From positions 21,439,568-21,503,567 of the forward strand of contig CM044958.1 in the NCBI GenBank assembly GCA_024516035.1: a stretch of 64,000 nt of DNA. The letters run 5' to 3'. Below are positions 14,501 through 21,400 of the stretch, piece after piece. Both the position numbers and the translations under genes were made by a program. Position 1 is the stretch's first letter; each line of letters begins with the position of its first letter. This DNA is from Bactericera cockerelli. Lineage: Eukaryota > Arthropoda > Insecta > Hemiptera > Triozidae. The notes below the pieces were generated by a model. That model made no database searches. It worked only from the letters and a program-made list of their open reading frames with translations, and was not told the origin of the DNA.

Positions 14501-17152
14501 TATTAATAGTTAAAAGTTAGTTATCATATTTGTGTTAGTCAATTTCGCGATATCACAACTTGATTTAATGTAGTAACTGGGGCTTTGAAGCCGAAAGACC
14601 TGAGTTTCCCAGTTACTGGGGTTTGACGAAGAAAAGGCCGCTGGTTCAATAACGCTACTACAAAGGGGTGTATTAAAAGGTATTTAAGAATATTAAATTT
14701 ACACGGAAAGATAAAAGGAAGAAATAATCTACTACTACGAAATGAGATTGGATGGTCTTACCTTTGAGTACTTGTACCAACTACTTACGTACGCCTTTAG
14801 AAGTGGATCAAAGGGGGTAGATTGAGGAAGGAGCGAAAACGTACCCTGCCTGACCACTGTTTGTTACAATCTGAACGAGGCATCGTCGTTCCCAATCTAT
14901 CGTACCGAATTTCTGTGGCTTTCTTTGTAAGAACATATTATAATATGCCTATCATCTGATATCGAAGTGTTATCTCTAACAGTTAGGGGCGTAGAGATCG
15001 ATTGATATGCGCGGGGAAAGTTTGGAGGCAATTCAAACTGGAGTCACATGGCGTGAACACAACTACTCAAACTCGCTATACTAAACTTGGGACTTGAACA
15101 ACCGACTTCCAGGTTACAAGTTAGCCGCCTTATTGATGAAGCTACTGAGGTCGGTGTTGTTATTAATAGTCATAAAAATAATAATAATATTATCGCCTTA
15201 TTTATACTACCCGAATGGACGGGGGAAAAATTCTATTATAAAGAGGTTTCTAATATATCCAGTTCTCTATTACACATAAACAGGTGACGCAGGGACCTGA
15301 GATTTTCTCTTTTATAAAGAGGTTTCTATTATAGCCACTTCTCTACTACACATCACAGGTAATACAGGGACAGGGACCTGAGATTTCCTCTAACAATAAT
15401 AAATCATTTGTTTTATTCTTCATATATTTTTATGTATACAGAGGACCCATCCTAAGCCATTTTTATTTGGTTTCTAAAGGACGACACCTGATTCCGTCCC
15501 GCGAGTTTTTTCTCTCAGGTAGTCGATACTCGATTCCGTCCCGAACCTCTCAGATCAATCACTGAATTCCGTCCCGTCACTTATCTTATGTACTATGTAC
15601 ATAAGTAACTCATATTATGTATTAGGCTATGTACAAGTTCGGTGCGAGGCATGGCCTATATTGTATTTTACCTAACCCTACTATAAACCCAAGGCATGGC
15701 CTTCATTGTATTTTACCTAAACCTACTATAAACCCAAGGCATGGCCTTCATTGTATTTTACCTAACCCTACTATAAACCCAAGGCATGGCCGTCATTGTA
15801 TTTTCCCTAACCCTACTATAAACTCAAGGCATGGCCTTCATTGTATTTTACCTAACCCTACTATAAACCCAAGGCATGGCCGTCATTGTATTTTACCTAA
15901 CCCTACTATAAACTCAAGGCATGGCCTTCATTGTATTTTACCTAACCATACTATGAACCCTAGGCATGGCCTTAATTTTTTTTATTTTACGTGATTGAAA
16001 ATAAACTGATGAAAAATGTTGAATTTATAATTTATGTATTTATTTATGTATATAGGACGGAACATATCGCCGCTAGAAAGTCAAAGAGGCGTAAGTGATT
16101 TTATCAAAGTTTTCAGGAGCCCACTTAAGCCTATGCCTACATCCATACTCTTGGTAGCACGAACAGGCGTATGTGATTTTTAAACCCTTGTGAAGATAAT
16201 GATTTTTTATGTTTGGACGTATGTGATATTTGCGGGAAAAATTGTAGCAAACACATAGGCTTAAGTGCGCTCCTGAAAACTTTGATAAAATCACTTACGC
16301 CTCTTTGACTTTCTAGCGGCGATATGGGACGGAATCGGGTATTGAACCCTTACGATGACCGGACGGAATCAGGTGTTAAAATATTGACGGGACGGAATCG
16401 ACGGGACGGAATAAGGTGAAAAAAAGGTAAATGGGACAGAAAACGGTGCCTCTCGTTTCTAAGATCTATTTTAAAGAGGTTTCTATTATATCCTAGTCCA
16501 GTTTATCCAGGTTCAACTGCATAAGTTTCTAGTAGATGCTGTTTCTGTTAGGAACATTATTAAATATGTTGGATCAAAATTTATTTACAAATAACATAAA
16601 ATATATACATACATAGAAATTAAAATTAACAAAACAAAACTTGATCAAGGGCGGTGCTAATGCCAACGGCATTCTCTTCCTTTTTTTTTCTCAACATTGT
16701 TAACATGCAAGCCTGTATAATATAACAGTAAAAATAGTTGATTGATTAATTGACCCCCCCCTGTGCCCACAGCAACTGTACCTGGCCACGGGCAACCCCT
16801 CGCCCTCCAGCTACGAGGACTCGACGGAGACGGCCCGCCTGGAGTCGCCCCCCGACCAGCTGTGTGTGGTGTGCCAGACCTCCCCTCTGTCGCGCGCCCT
16901 CCTCCCTGCCGCCACACCTGCATCTGCGCCACTTGCTTCTCCAAGCTGGCGCAGTGCCCCATGTGCCGCAGCCAGATCAAGTCCTACTTCTGCGTCCGGA
17001 CAGAGGACTACCTGACCGCCAGCGGCGGCGGGGGAAGTGGCACCGCCGCCTGCGATATCAAGACGAGTGGCGGGGCGCCCAACCTGGGCGAACGGTCCTG
17101 GCTACGTTTAAGACATAGGATAACCAATCTGATGTTCAGCGCGGAACGGTAG
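114..17152 (+). CDS. CGRRF1-like: CGRRF1-like RING-finger protein, 3' part of gene (4 exons)
   Basis: Four exons (114-285, 6247-6388, 12546-12654, 16773-17152) match, in order, the body and RING domain of cell growth regulator with RING finger domain 1. Exon 1 carries the block with VLWGVSIRQLHLFL followed by the SGLYQHKG motif, exon 2 the RLCYPLVIILTRRD block, exon 3 the VALINVVHIKD block and a leucine-rich end, and exon 4 the RING finger. CGRRF1 proteins are membrane-linked E3 ubiquitin-ligase-type proteins; the N-terminal membrane part would lie upstream of the window. Splice phases 1-2 and 2-3 agree. The exon 3 to 4 junction does not keep frame, so a small exon may be missing or a base lost. 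The RING exon has one frame break. The family call rests on remembered similarity of block order and spacing, not on a search. Confidence 0.75.
358..528 (+). mobile_element. LINE-type 3' tail (family RE3)
   Basis: The segment starts with the GATTGCCATAGGCA motif and CCCCGCCCTTTAGTTAG, continues AT-rich, and ends in AATAAAG and an (AATA)n run. The same tail occurs in reverse at 5996, 12838, 16558, 38010 and 38865, always with the A-rich end last. This is a retroposed 3' end. Confidence 0.6.
563..720 (+). mobile_element. tRNA-derived SINE, family A
   Basis: The head contains an A-box-like GGTAACTCAGG and a B-box-like GGGTTCAAAACCC, followed by the family body with CCTCCCATTT and TACGTCTTGGGCTTACTG. 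The better copy at 62974 shows the whole unit. This copy is diverged and loses its 3' end. Confidence 0.75.
771..977 (-). mobile_element. tRNA-derived SINE, family A, near full length
   Basis: Read on the minus strand it has a TAGCTCAGTGGTCAAGG A box, a GGTTCGAAACC B box, the CCCATTTGGGATTTT body, and a tail ending in GCGATATTATATTATTAA. It lies tail to tail with the copy at 563. Confidence 0.8.
1133..1298 (-). mobile_element. tRNA-derived SINE, family B
   Basis: The reverse strand carries the family B body: TTGGTTCGAAACCCACCC, then CTCATTTATGTGAG, TAACCTCGCCTGGTGGTTAC, and a TTATTAATTATT tail. The tRNA-like 5' end is degraded. Full heads are present at 13322 and 60747. Confidence 0.75.
1388..1452. 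repeat. Short AT-rich tandem duplication
   Basis: A TATTTAGATAAATATATAAA unit of about 40 bp is present twice in direct orientation. Confidence 0.6.
1634..1806. mobile_element. Palindromic hairpin MITE, family H (copy 1)
   Basis: The two halves are inverted copies: CCAGAAACCACTCTCACTC on the left, GAGAGTGAGGAC on the right, with AACCNTCACACNNCGCACTC facing GCGTTGTGTGACGGTTG around a short centre. Six other full or partial copies lie in the window (6580, 8794, 8970, 10484, 23105, 33866). Confidence 0.8.
2301..2680. repeat. 32-bp GC-rich minisatellite, about 12 units
   Basis: The unit begins AGTTGCGCGCGCCAGAACAC and ends TGGTTCCAG(T/A)CT. The period is exactly 32 bp, with few substitutions. 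The GCGCGCGC core gives a local CpG cluster in an AT-rich intron of the CGRRF1-like gene. Confidence 0.95.
2902..2932. repeat. Poly-T run
   Basis: An uninterrupted T run of about 31 bases, probably the tail of a retroposon on the minus strand. The body is not recognisable. Confidence 0.7.
3333..3406 (-). mobile_element. SINE family B, 3' fragment
   Basis: It matches the 3' 70 bp of family B in reverse (AGTGGAAGGTAACCACCAGG, then the AAAGCATTTTCTACCACC end). No head is present. Confidence 0.7.
3487..3845 (-). mobile_element. tRNA-headed SINE, family F, about 350 bp
   Basis: On the minus strand it runs from a tRNA-like head near 3840 through the CCTANCNTGGGTAAGGTTAA central block to a tail with GGACATGAAAGG and the CACCACCGTG end. 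It aligns along its whole length with the copy at 52662. The central block is also found in the 5S SINEs. Confidence 0.7.
3900..4925. other. Intron sequence without recognised features
   Basis: About 1 kb of AT-rich intron. I see no exon, no long open frame and no repeat that I can match elsewhere in the window. Confidence 0.5.
4928..5782. mobile_element. 855-bp fold-back element, TA-flanked
   Basis: The ends are CAGGGTGGGGCAAAAGTCTG and its reverse complement, each flanked by TA. Nearly the whole element is one palindrome centred near 5355. Each arm holds two diverged direct copies of a module that starts AAAGTCTGGAAACCCCTGAA and ends GCGATACATTTTTGGA. It has no coding capacity. The TIR style and TA target point to a non-autonomous Tc1/mariner relative. 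Confidence 0.85.
5798..5994 (+). pseudogene. 5' end of a mariner-like element with start of an HTH ORF
   Basis: It begins ACAGGGTGTCCCACCATAG after TA and has a start codon at 5953 followed by MTLLDKVYLLEKYSI, the start expected for the helix-turn-helix domain of many insect transposases. It is cut by a poly-T run at 5996. A related peptide, MKLLDKVSLLENY, occurs at 21315. Confidence 0.5.
5996..6195 (-). mobile_element. LINE-type 3' tail (family RE3)
   Basis: It starts with a T run of about 28, is AT-rich, and ends with CTAACTAAAGGGCGGGGTTA and GGCAATCTCTTCC. This is the reverse of the tail at 358. Its end is about 50 nt before the acceptor of the exon at 6247. Confidence 0.65.
6247..6388 (+). 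CDS. CGRRF1-like: CGRRF1-like, second visible exon
   Basis: A C-rich polypyrimidine tract and CCAG precede the exon, and the donor is CCG|GTACGT. The reading frame runs from EIGHGEKTIML to PSEPV-type residues and includes RLCYPLVIILTRRD, a hydrophobic strand conserved in the family. The exon is 142 nt and starts with the base that completes the previous codon. A LINE tail ends about 50 nt upstream of the acceptor. Confidence 0.8.
6410..6465 (+). mobile_element. tRNA-like SINE fragment
   Basis: A B-box-like GGATTCGAATCC is followed by GAGGCGAGGCAATTTTTTT. A sister fragment (GGGGTCGAATCCC, then GGCGCGACAGAATTTTT) is at 6849-6905. Only the 3' half of the tRNA-like head remains. Confidence 0.4.
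6580..6742. mobile_element. Hairpin MITE family H (copy 2)
   Basis: The palindrome runs from CGTTCCAGAAACACTCTCC to GGAGAGTGTTTCTGAAACGG. The inner arms meet at a short loop near AATTTGAACGCAAT. Confidence 0.85.
6950..7899 (+). mobile_element. Interspersed repeat with internal duplication and a GT-rich block
   Basis: An internal module with ATCGCGAGGACCTATATTTT occurs twice (about 7170 and 7355), each followed by an ACCGTTCTCGA motif. The unit continues into the GT microsatellite and closes with GCGGGTGCAGCCCGCTAGT. The short hairpin AGCGGG/CCCGCT at the end also occurs, in reverse, at the start of the repeats at 24688 and 39551. Confidence 0.5.
7537..7872. repeat. (GT)n microsatellite, about 335 bp
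   Basis: It is pure TG at its start and is then interrupted by GGTG, GGATG and similar variants. Long frames through it on both strands are artefacts of the repeat. Confidence 0.97.
7899..7952 (-). mobile_element. SINE family C, 3' fragment
   Basis: GTTATCATATTTGTG, then CTCAAACCAGCTTTTTAA, match the reversed 3' end of family C (full copy at 58228). Confidence 0.55.
7960..8790. other. Intron sequence without recognised features
   Basis: AT-rich intron of the CGRRF1-like gene. I find no exon-like GC-rich block and no repeat match. Confidence 0.5.
8794..8966. mobile_element. Hairpin MITE family H (copy 3)
   Basis: CGTTCCAGAAACACTCTCCA opens it and GGAGAGTGTTTTTGGAAC closes it. The inner arms CGCACTCTGATTGGTTA and ACCAATCAGAGTGCG flank a 13-nt loop. 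Confidence 0.88.
8970..9113. mobile_element. Hairpin MITE family H (copy 4, left end shortened)
   Basis: It directly follows copy 3, with the same inner arms (TCAACCGTCACATAACGCAC against GAGTGTGTTGTGTGACGG). The outer left arm is partly missing. The pair is a tandem insertion or a local duplication. Confidence 0.8.
9114..10480. other. Intron sequence without recognised features
   Basis: No exon with flanking splice signals and family similarity is visible. Open frames near 9550-9800 have no supporting codon pattern or homology that I recognise. Confidence 0.5.
10484..10649. mobile_element. Hairpin MITE family H (copy 5)
   Basis: The left end has CAGACCCTCGGTCCACAAAA and the right end TTTCTGGAATGAGGGTC. 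The inner GTTTCAACCGTCACAC matches the other copies. The right inner arm has lost part of the GCGTTGTGTGAC motif. Confidence 0.75.
11030..11720 (+). mobile_element. Interspersed repeat ending in an ACTTTCCTTATCC motif
   Basis: It starts near CACACGACTTTCCTTATCC and ends with AATACTTTCCTTATTATAGG and its inverted partner CCTATAATAAGGAAAGTA. A reverse copy lies at 49258-49625. This copy contains a GC-rich (GCGGCC)-type stretch at 11365-11415 and a CA microsatellite. No coding frame was recognised. Confidence 0.5.
11517..11585. repeat. (CA)n microsatellite
   Basis: ACAC repeats with a few CAGACA interruptions, inside the repeat at 11030. Confidence 0.95.
12156..12487. mobile_element. MITE family G interrupted by MITE J
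   Basis: The outer TIRs are AAGGGCCACATTATAGAACA and its partner TGTTTTATAATTCGGTCTT. The same termini occur at 17911 and 46795. A family J element lies inside, at 12321-12457. Confidence 0.6.
12321..12457. mobile_element. MITE family J (copy 1), nested in MITE G
   Basis: TIRs are AAGGGCCGAATTAATAGA and TCTATTAATTCCGCCCTT. The body has ACACAGTACGCAATCCGTG and ACTTAGCGCCACAGAGG, as in the four copies near 22100-22950. Confidence 0.85.
12546..12654 (+). CDS. CGRRF1-like: CGRRF1-like, third visible exon
   Basis: The acceptor is TCCCCCAG and the donor is CAAA|GTAAGT. The translation starts VALINVVHIKDAVCTLPTNI and continues to a QFLKQANGQLSSTQ end, matching the segment just before the linker to the RING in CGRRF1. 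Its length of 109 nt leaves one base over. The next recognised exon needs phase 0, so the junction is unresolved. Confidence 0.72.
12676..12768. repeat. CCCTATA-type minisatellite beside a splice donor
   Basis: Tandem 7- to 9-mers of the type CCCTATA and GCCCTATA start about 20 nt after the donor of the third CGRRF1-like exon. Confidence 0.9.
12770..12825 (+). mobile_element. hAT-like terminal repeat fragment
   Basis: CAGGGTTGTCCAAACTGCGG followed by CCCGCG resembles termini of hAT elements (CAGxGGTxxxCAAACTGCGG). The partner end is not seen. Confidence 0.4.
12838..12916 (-). mobile_element. LINE-type 3' tail (family RE3), short
   Basis: CATAACTAAAGGACGGGGTT and TTGCCTATGGCAATCTCTTC match the RE3 tail in reverse. 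It is 5'-truncated very close to its tail. Confidence 0.6.
12966..13322 (-). mobile_element. SINE family B, full length, split by a retroposed insert
   Basis: The reverse strand carries the whole family B unit, including a head with GGTAGTCAAGTGGTTAACGC and a TTGGTTCGAAT B box. The body is split at 13100-13247 by a segment that ends in (AATAA)n, flanked by ATTC on both sides. The insert looks like the 3' end of another retroelement. Confidence 0.75.
13628..13978 (+). mobile_element. tRNA-derived SINE, family D, about 350 bp
   Basis: The head has CCTAGCGGTAGCATGCTCG and GGGTTCGAATGCC, A and B boxes at normal spacing. The body includes ACGACCAGTGGCGGCATTAC, CTACGGGATGGGCAGGC and CTCCTGTTTCATGGCTA, and ends in an A run. 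A second copy is at 20090. Confidence 0.8.
14308..14460 (-). mobile_element. SINE family D, 5' half
   Basis: GCCGCCACTGGTCGTTACTC and GGAATCGAACCCAAGTCACC are the reversed middle and B box of family D. Confidence 0.65.
15082..15165 (-). mobile_element. SINE family C head
   Basis: Reversed A and B boxes: GACTTGAACAACCGACTTCC, then TTACAAGTTAGCCGCCTTAT. It joins directly to a family A tail at 15166-15222 (ATCGCCTTATTTATAC, minus strand). Confidence 0.65.
15225..15412. mobile_element. pogo-like MITE remnants, tandem pair
   Basis: Two diverged copies of TATAAAGAGGTTTCTAATAT and CAGGGACCTGAGATTTTCTC lie head to tail. The wording is that of the family with termini CAGTCGAACCTGGATATAAG (39285, 56981, 59464). 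Confidence 0.5.
15478..16448. mobile_element. Fold-back element with repeated GACGGAATC motifs
   Basis: GATTCCGTCC occurs three times on the left (about 15491, 15531, 15565), and GGACGGAATC or near variants five times on the right (16322 onward), in inverted orientation. Between them lie the 45-bp minisatellite and a long hairpin at 16056-16330 whose arms include TCAAAGAGGCGTAAGTGATT. No TIR family that I recognise. Confidence 0.6.
15645..15965. repeat. 45-bp minisatellite, about 7 units
   Basis: The unit begins AAGGCATGGCCTTCATTGTA and ends CCTACTATAAACCC. The period is exactly 45 bp. Because 45 is a multiple of three, one frame stays open and reads a 15-residue repeat of the type RHGLHCILPNPTINP. 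I see no start context, splice site or coding signal around it. Confidence 0.92.
16558..16690 (-). mobile_element. LINE-type 3' tail (RE3 relative)
   Basis: AAATTTATTTACAAATAAC opens it, and CTTGATCAAGGGCGGTGCTA and GCCAACGGCATTCTCTTCC close it, followed by a T run. It ends about 80 nt before the RING exon. A sister copy is at 38865. Confidence 0.65.
16773..17152 (+). CDS. CGRRF1-like: CGRRF1-like terminal exon with RING finger, frame broken once
   Basis: After CCCACAG the exon reads QLYLATGNPSPSSYEDS and reaches the first zinc pair CVVC in one frame. From about 16905 the rest of the RING, CRHTCICATC and CPMC, is in the next frame, then a Gly/Ser-rich tail and a TAG at 17150-17152. One missing base, most likely a C near 16908 in a C-rich run, would join the two halves into a standard C3HC4 RING. 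Both halves are well conserved, which argues for an assembly or sequencing deletion rather than decay. The tail ends in NLMFSAER. Confidence 0.75.
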
Positions 17153-17212
17153 GCCGCTGTGATTTGCCTGAACAGGGCAGTGTGTGACAATGGCCTCGGC
17201 TGGATCATGTGA

Positions 17213-17765
17213 CCGTGTAGAGATTTGAGTGTAGCATGACCCTGTATATCTTTGCGAGTAATATGAATTGTAATAGCTTCAACAGATTATTGTGACCCTG
17301 TATAGATTTGAGTGTAGCATGACCCTGTATATCTTTGCGGATGAATTGTAATAGCCTCAACAGATTAATGTGGCCCTGTATACATTTGAGTGTATCATGC
17401 ATTGTAGTTGCCTCAACAGATTAATGTGACCCTGTATACATTTGAGTGTAGCATGACCCTGTATACATTTGAGTGTAGCATGCATTAGTTGTCTCAACAG
17501 ATTAATATGATCCTGTATACATTTGAGTGTAGCATGATTCTGCATATCTTTGCGGGTAACATGAATTATAATAGCCTCAACAGATTAATGTGGCCCTGTA
17601 TACATTTGAGTGTATCATGCATTGTAGTTGCCTCAACAGATTAATATGATCCTGTATACATTTGAGTGTAGCATGACCCTGTATAGATTTGAGTGTAGCA
17701 TGCATTAGTTGCCTCAACAGATTAATGTGACCCTGTATACATTTGCGGGTAACATGAATTAAAAG
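17213..17765. repeat. Compound minisatellite downstream of the CGRRF1-like gene
   Basis: Units combine CCTGTATACATTTGAGTG, TAGCATGCATTAGTTG and CCTCAACAGATTAATGTGA in variable order, with about eight higher-order copies. It starts some 60 nt after the stop codon, so it is probably in the 3' UTR or directly downstream. Confidence 0.85.
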
Positions 17766-17910
17766 CCTGGAAAACTGGGTGATGTGTTGTGTCGCCTGTT
17801 GAACATGAGATCTCAGGTGGTGTTTTTCCAAACTAGAGAGGTGAGCTTGACTCCCAACAAATGAATAAATTTTTAATTATTTATTTGACCACATGAAAAC
17901 GTACCTGCAA

Positions 17911-18080
17911 GGCCCGAATTATGAAACAAGAATAGATGAACTAATCCTACACTATAACTTAACACAGTAACACACCCTCTGATGAAAATTTCAAACAATC
18001 ACATCGCATTTATATCAGCTTGAATTAACATATCCTAGATATTTAATTCTATTTCTTAAGTGCTTAAGGACCGAATTATG
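17911..18080. mobile_element. MITE family G
   Basis: TIRs are GGCCCGAATTATGAAACA and a degraded partner ending in GGACCGAATTATGAA. The inner part has TAACATATCCTAGATATTTA, which is the exact site type hit by the mariner at 18257. Confidence 0.65.
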
Positions 18081-18083
18081 AAC

Positions 18084-18225
18084 CGACTTCAGTAGATTGA
18101 TCGATAAGGTGACGGACTTGTAACCTGGAGGTCGATGGTTCAAGTCCTCGTTTCGGCGTAGATTTAGTAAAGCTTGAGTAATTGTGATATTACGAAAGTA
18201 ATGACAAGAATATGATATCTTAAAA
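18084..18225 (+). mobile_element. SINE family C
   Basis: The head reads TAGATTGATCGATAAGGTGA and GACTTGTAACCTGGAGGTCG, with GGTTCAAGTCC as the B box. The anticodon-loop position resembles a Thr(TGT) tRNA. The body contains ATTTAGTAAAGCTTGAGTA. Adjacent to the MITE G at 17911. Confidence 0.75.
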
Positions 18226-18256
18226 AAGTGATTTTGTCTTAGATTAACACATCCTA

Positions 18257-19196
18257 CGAGGTTTGGCTATTAAGTTCGTAGACGCGAGCCGCTACGCAAA
18301 AGCTGTCCATGCTAGGAAGATATGATGAACATGTTTAGAAAGCTTCAAGTCTTGTGTTTTGATTGATAGCTGTCATATGCCTGTACTGTAATTAGTTCTG
18401 TTGTAATAGCCCGACGCGCAAGACACCTTTTTTAATTTTGCCGGAATTATGATTGATACAAACGTTGAGCAACGAGTGATTATTGAATTTTACGTAAAAC
18501 TTGCTGGTAAAACTTTTTCTTTGTTAAAGACAGTGTACCAGGAGTCATGTTTGAAAAGATCAACGCTTTATAAGTGGTTTAAACTGTTTCAAGGTGGTCA
18601 GGAAGATGTTGAGGACGATCCACGTCCTGGTCGCCCCCAAACCTCAAAAACTGACGAAAACATTGAAAAAATTGGTGTTATGATTGTTCTGACCGTAAAT
18701 TTACTCTAGGATTAATGGCCCTGATACACTTAAAATTAATCTAGATAATTGTGTGAGACAAATTTTGCCACGAAAATTTCAACATTGACAAAAGTTTGCA
18801 CAAAAAATGGTGCCATGTGCCAGTCCACATTTGCCTTATCTGCGTGAAGGACGTTTCTATCCAAGTACACATTCGCAGTGTTGAACACCCTCCTTATGTT
18901 CCCCGGACCTGGCACCGTGCGACTTTTTACTTATTCCCAAAAATCAATTTTTTAACCCTGAAACGTACCAGAATTTGAACAAGCGTAATGACATTAAAAA
19001 AACCGGCAAAACCTCTTGAAAGGCCTCTCACAAAATACCTCCATACTCGTTTCGATCAATATAAAAATTTGCTTAGAACGTTGTAGGGATAGAGGTGGGA
19101 GTACATTGAAGGGGATAACTTACTAAAGTTGGGTGGTTTGTAAGTTAAACAACATCGTTTTATGAAAAGGATTTACGATACTTAATAGCAACCTCG
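18257..19196 (+). mobile_element. Internally deleted mariner element, 940 bp
   Basis: TIRs CGAGGTTTGGCTATTAAGTT and its diverged partner ACTTAATAGCAACCTCG are each flanked by TA. It holds the start of a mariner transposase (18449-18709) and, further on, part of the catalytic domain end with HPPYVPRTWHRATFYLFPKI, out of frame. The middle, including much of the catalytic core, is missing, so this copy cannot be autonomous. Confidence 0.88.
18449..18709 (+). pseudogene. Mariner transposase N-terminal remnant
   Basis: An 86-residue frame starts MIDTNVEQRVIIEFYVKL and includes STLYKWFKLFQGG, then EDVEDDPRPGRPQTSKTDEN, the classic N-terminal helix-turn-helix and linker of mariner transposases. It ends at a stop before the DD(34)D core. 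Confidence 0.88.
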
Positions 19197-19230
19197 TAGA
19201 TATTTAATCCTGTAACATCATACGGCCCAA

Positions 19231-19405
19231 CTATTAGGGGCCGTAATATGATAAATAAGTAGCTTTAAGCAACGATGTTGGTTTTAGACTAGATTTCCAA
19301 CTTGTCTTGTGAATGGATTTTGCTTATTTATTATTATTTTTGGTCAGCTGATATGATGGTGTCCACTTAGATTCAAGCAAATCCTGTTTCATAATTTGGC
19401 ACTTA
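19231..19405. mobile_element. MITE G-like remnant
   Basis: The left part has GGGGCCGTAATATGATAAAT and the right part AAATCCTGTTTCATAATTTG with GGCACTTAGG. These are inverted termini of the G type, much diverged. Confidence 0.45.
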
Positions 19406-19589
19406 GGGGCGAAAAGAATAGACTTTTGAGTATGCAGAGTTTCACAAGTTTTGTAGTTCTGTATGTGTTTTAATTTTTAATAACATAATACTGTATTTCA
19501 TTTAAAAAAAATTGACTCAATCTCAGACTTAGGTTTTTTACCACACTATAGGTACAATGTTTCTCTCCGTATTTATTTCTATTGTAACT

Positions 19590-19748
19590 ACCTCAGTAGT
19601 TTGATCGGTAAGACGGCGGACTTGTAACCTGGAGGTCGGTGGTTCAAGTCCCGGTTTCAGCAAACATTTAGTAAAGCTAGTTTGTGTAAAGCAAGTAGTT
19701 CGAGTTTTGATATCACGAAAGTGATTAACACACAATATGATAACTTTT
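19590..19748 (+). mobile_element. SINE family C
   Basis: It has TAGTTTGATCGGTAAGACGG and GGTTCAAGTCCC boxes and the family body ending in ATCACGAAAGTGATTAACAC and ATATGATAACTTTT. Confidence 0.85.
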
Positions 19749-19929
19749 AAAGTTTCAACTGTTTTCTGTTGTAAATAACAGAATTATTTTTTTAACTATT
19801 CCCCCCTAAAAGTACATCAGATCTAGTAATTCAAGGTGATATTAAATGAAAATAGGTAAATAAAATAAATTTCTTTCTTCCTATGGTGAGAAGTTTCCCA
19901 CCAAGTGAGAAGAGTGAGGAGCTTGAGCA

Positions 19930-20075
19930 TAATACGTACGCACATTTTTACGGGGCGCTAGTTCAACTAAGGGAATGTGCGCATGTGCAGAAACAACTTT
20001 TCGTCAGATACGGTCAAATAGTTCAATTCAATTCAACTAGTGTAACGTAACGCTGAATTGTGAAAAAAAATAAAT
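19930..20075 (+). repeat. Dispersed repeat pair with 24338-24485
   Basis: ATACGTACGCACATTTTTAC, GGGAATGTGCGCATGTGCA and TTTTCGTCAGATACG recur with about 80 percent identity at 24338. No termini or coding frame were recognised. Confidence 0.6.
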
Positions 20076-20089
20076 GAGAATGAAAAAAC

Positions 20090-20345
20090 GTGCGATTAGC
20101 TCAGTGGTTAATCACAAAAATTTGCGTTCCTAATTTGGTTACAATTGTTTGTAAGGGATACCTTCCAGTGCGCTCGTGTTGACCTAGCACCTAAATGGGA
20201 AGTATTGTGTCACTTCTCGTCCATCAGAGTGGAGGCATACTTCGGGATGGGCAGGCTACAATACAGACCACAAGCGTCTACAGTAGCTCCTGTTTCATGG
20301 CTAAGAAATAGAAAAGGCTGTTAAACACTCATCTTTAAATAAATA
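20090..20345 (+). mobile_element. SINE family D, partly replaced head
   Basis: It starts GTGCGATTAGCTCAGTGGTT, a tRNA-like A box, then joins the D body at GTGTTGACCTAGCACC and runs to CTCATCTTTAAATAAATAAA. The middle of the D head is missing. Confidence 0.65.
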
Positions 20346-20769
20346 AATAAAATTATACAAGCTGTTTGTATGTATGTATAATATCTTGTATGTTTTCAAG
20401 TGGTTGGATGGAAGAGCTGCATCAGCAGAATAGTGCCACTTTAAATAAAGCAAAAAAAAAGAGAATGTTCCTCTATTTTAAATTTGATGTTTAAAACTAG
20501 AAAAGTTTCGACCACACTATATATTAGTATTATCGACACATACACCAAACTAGATTGTGAATTTATAGGTTTAGAAATCATTGCTTCCAAATGTACCACA
20601 CCATACCTCGATACCACTCTATTGTAAAAAAAATATAGTCTTGTAAGTAAGCGTCTTTTTCTAGAAGAATTGATAATTCATATTTTTTAAACACACATAT
20701 AGTAATTATTAGGTACCTTTTCAATTTGATTATCGTATTATTTTTTTTTTGTATATATATCAACTATCT

Positions 20770-21030
20770 ATCTCTATTTGAATTCGTGTCTCGAAAAACA
20801 ATCAATGTTAAAAAATTTGGAAACCATTTTCCTTTGAAAATAATGATCTGAAAGGTGTTTAGAGTACTTAGCTTCAATTTTATTTTTCTTTTCTGAAAAA
20901 AATTTCAAGATAATTTCTTGTAATCATTTTTCTAAAAATAAATTTGAAGCTATTCTAAACCACCCTCAGATAATTATTTTCAAATAAAACCGATATCCAA
21001 AATAGATATTTTTTCGAGATACGCAATTAT
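20770..21030. repeat. Imperfect inverted repeat
   Basis: GTCTCGAAAAACAATC and TCATTATTTTCAAAGG motifs on the left face CTCAGATAATTATTTTCAAA and TTTTTTCGAGATAC on the right. This is probably an old hairpin element. Confidence 0.45.
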
Positions 21031-21311
21031 TTGGTATTTAAAAAAAAAACTGGCTGTGCTTTGAAAAATATGAGAAATCCCTCCACATCTCTAATCACTT
21101 TTCACGTTTTTCTCATCACATAACTGAAACCATTTCGCGGATGAATGCGACCAAATTTTCATGTTTACCTACTGAATATTATCTATATTCTATATCATTA
21201 TTTATGTCCATATCCTAGCAGCCTAAGACGATCCTTTTGTTGTTAATTGAACTCATCAGTTAGACATACATACAAAATAATTATATCTGTTGATTTTCTT
21301 CATTTATATAA

Positions 21312-21400
21312 TTATGAAGCTACTTGACAAAGTATCCTTGTTGGAGAATTATGTTGGTTACTGGCTTGCCAAGTCCAGGCCTGAAATATTGGCTCAGTGA
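21312..21400 (+). pseudogene. Transposase HTH fragment
   Basis: A start codon opens MKLLDKVSLLENYVGYWLAK, then a stop follows within 30 codons. It resembles the fragment at 5953. I read it as the N-terminal HTH of a mariner-like transposase; no TIR is seen. Confidence 0.4.

Larger units (their letters stand above)
18233..19230. mobile_element. MITE G fragment interrupted by a mariner
   Basis: Left part TTAGATTAACACATCC and right part GATATTTAATCCTGTAAC join into the family G sequence once the mariner is removed, with TA at the junction. Confidence 0.6.

Noticed and set aside
15645..15965. CRISPR array
   Set aside because: The units are direct tandem repeats without unique spacers, in an animal genome.
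15629..15994. 121-codon open frame over the 45-bp array as a gene
   Set aside because: The unit length is a multiple of three, so the frame stays open without selection. No start, splice or homology support.
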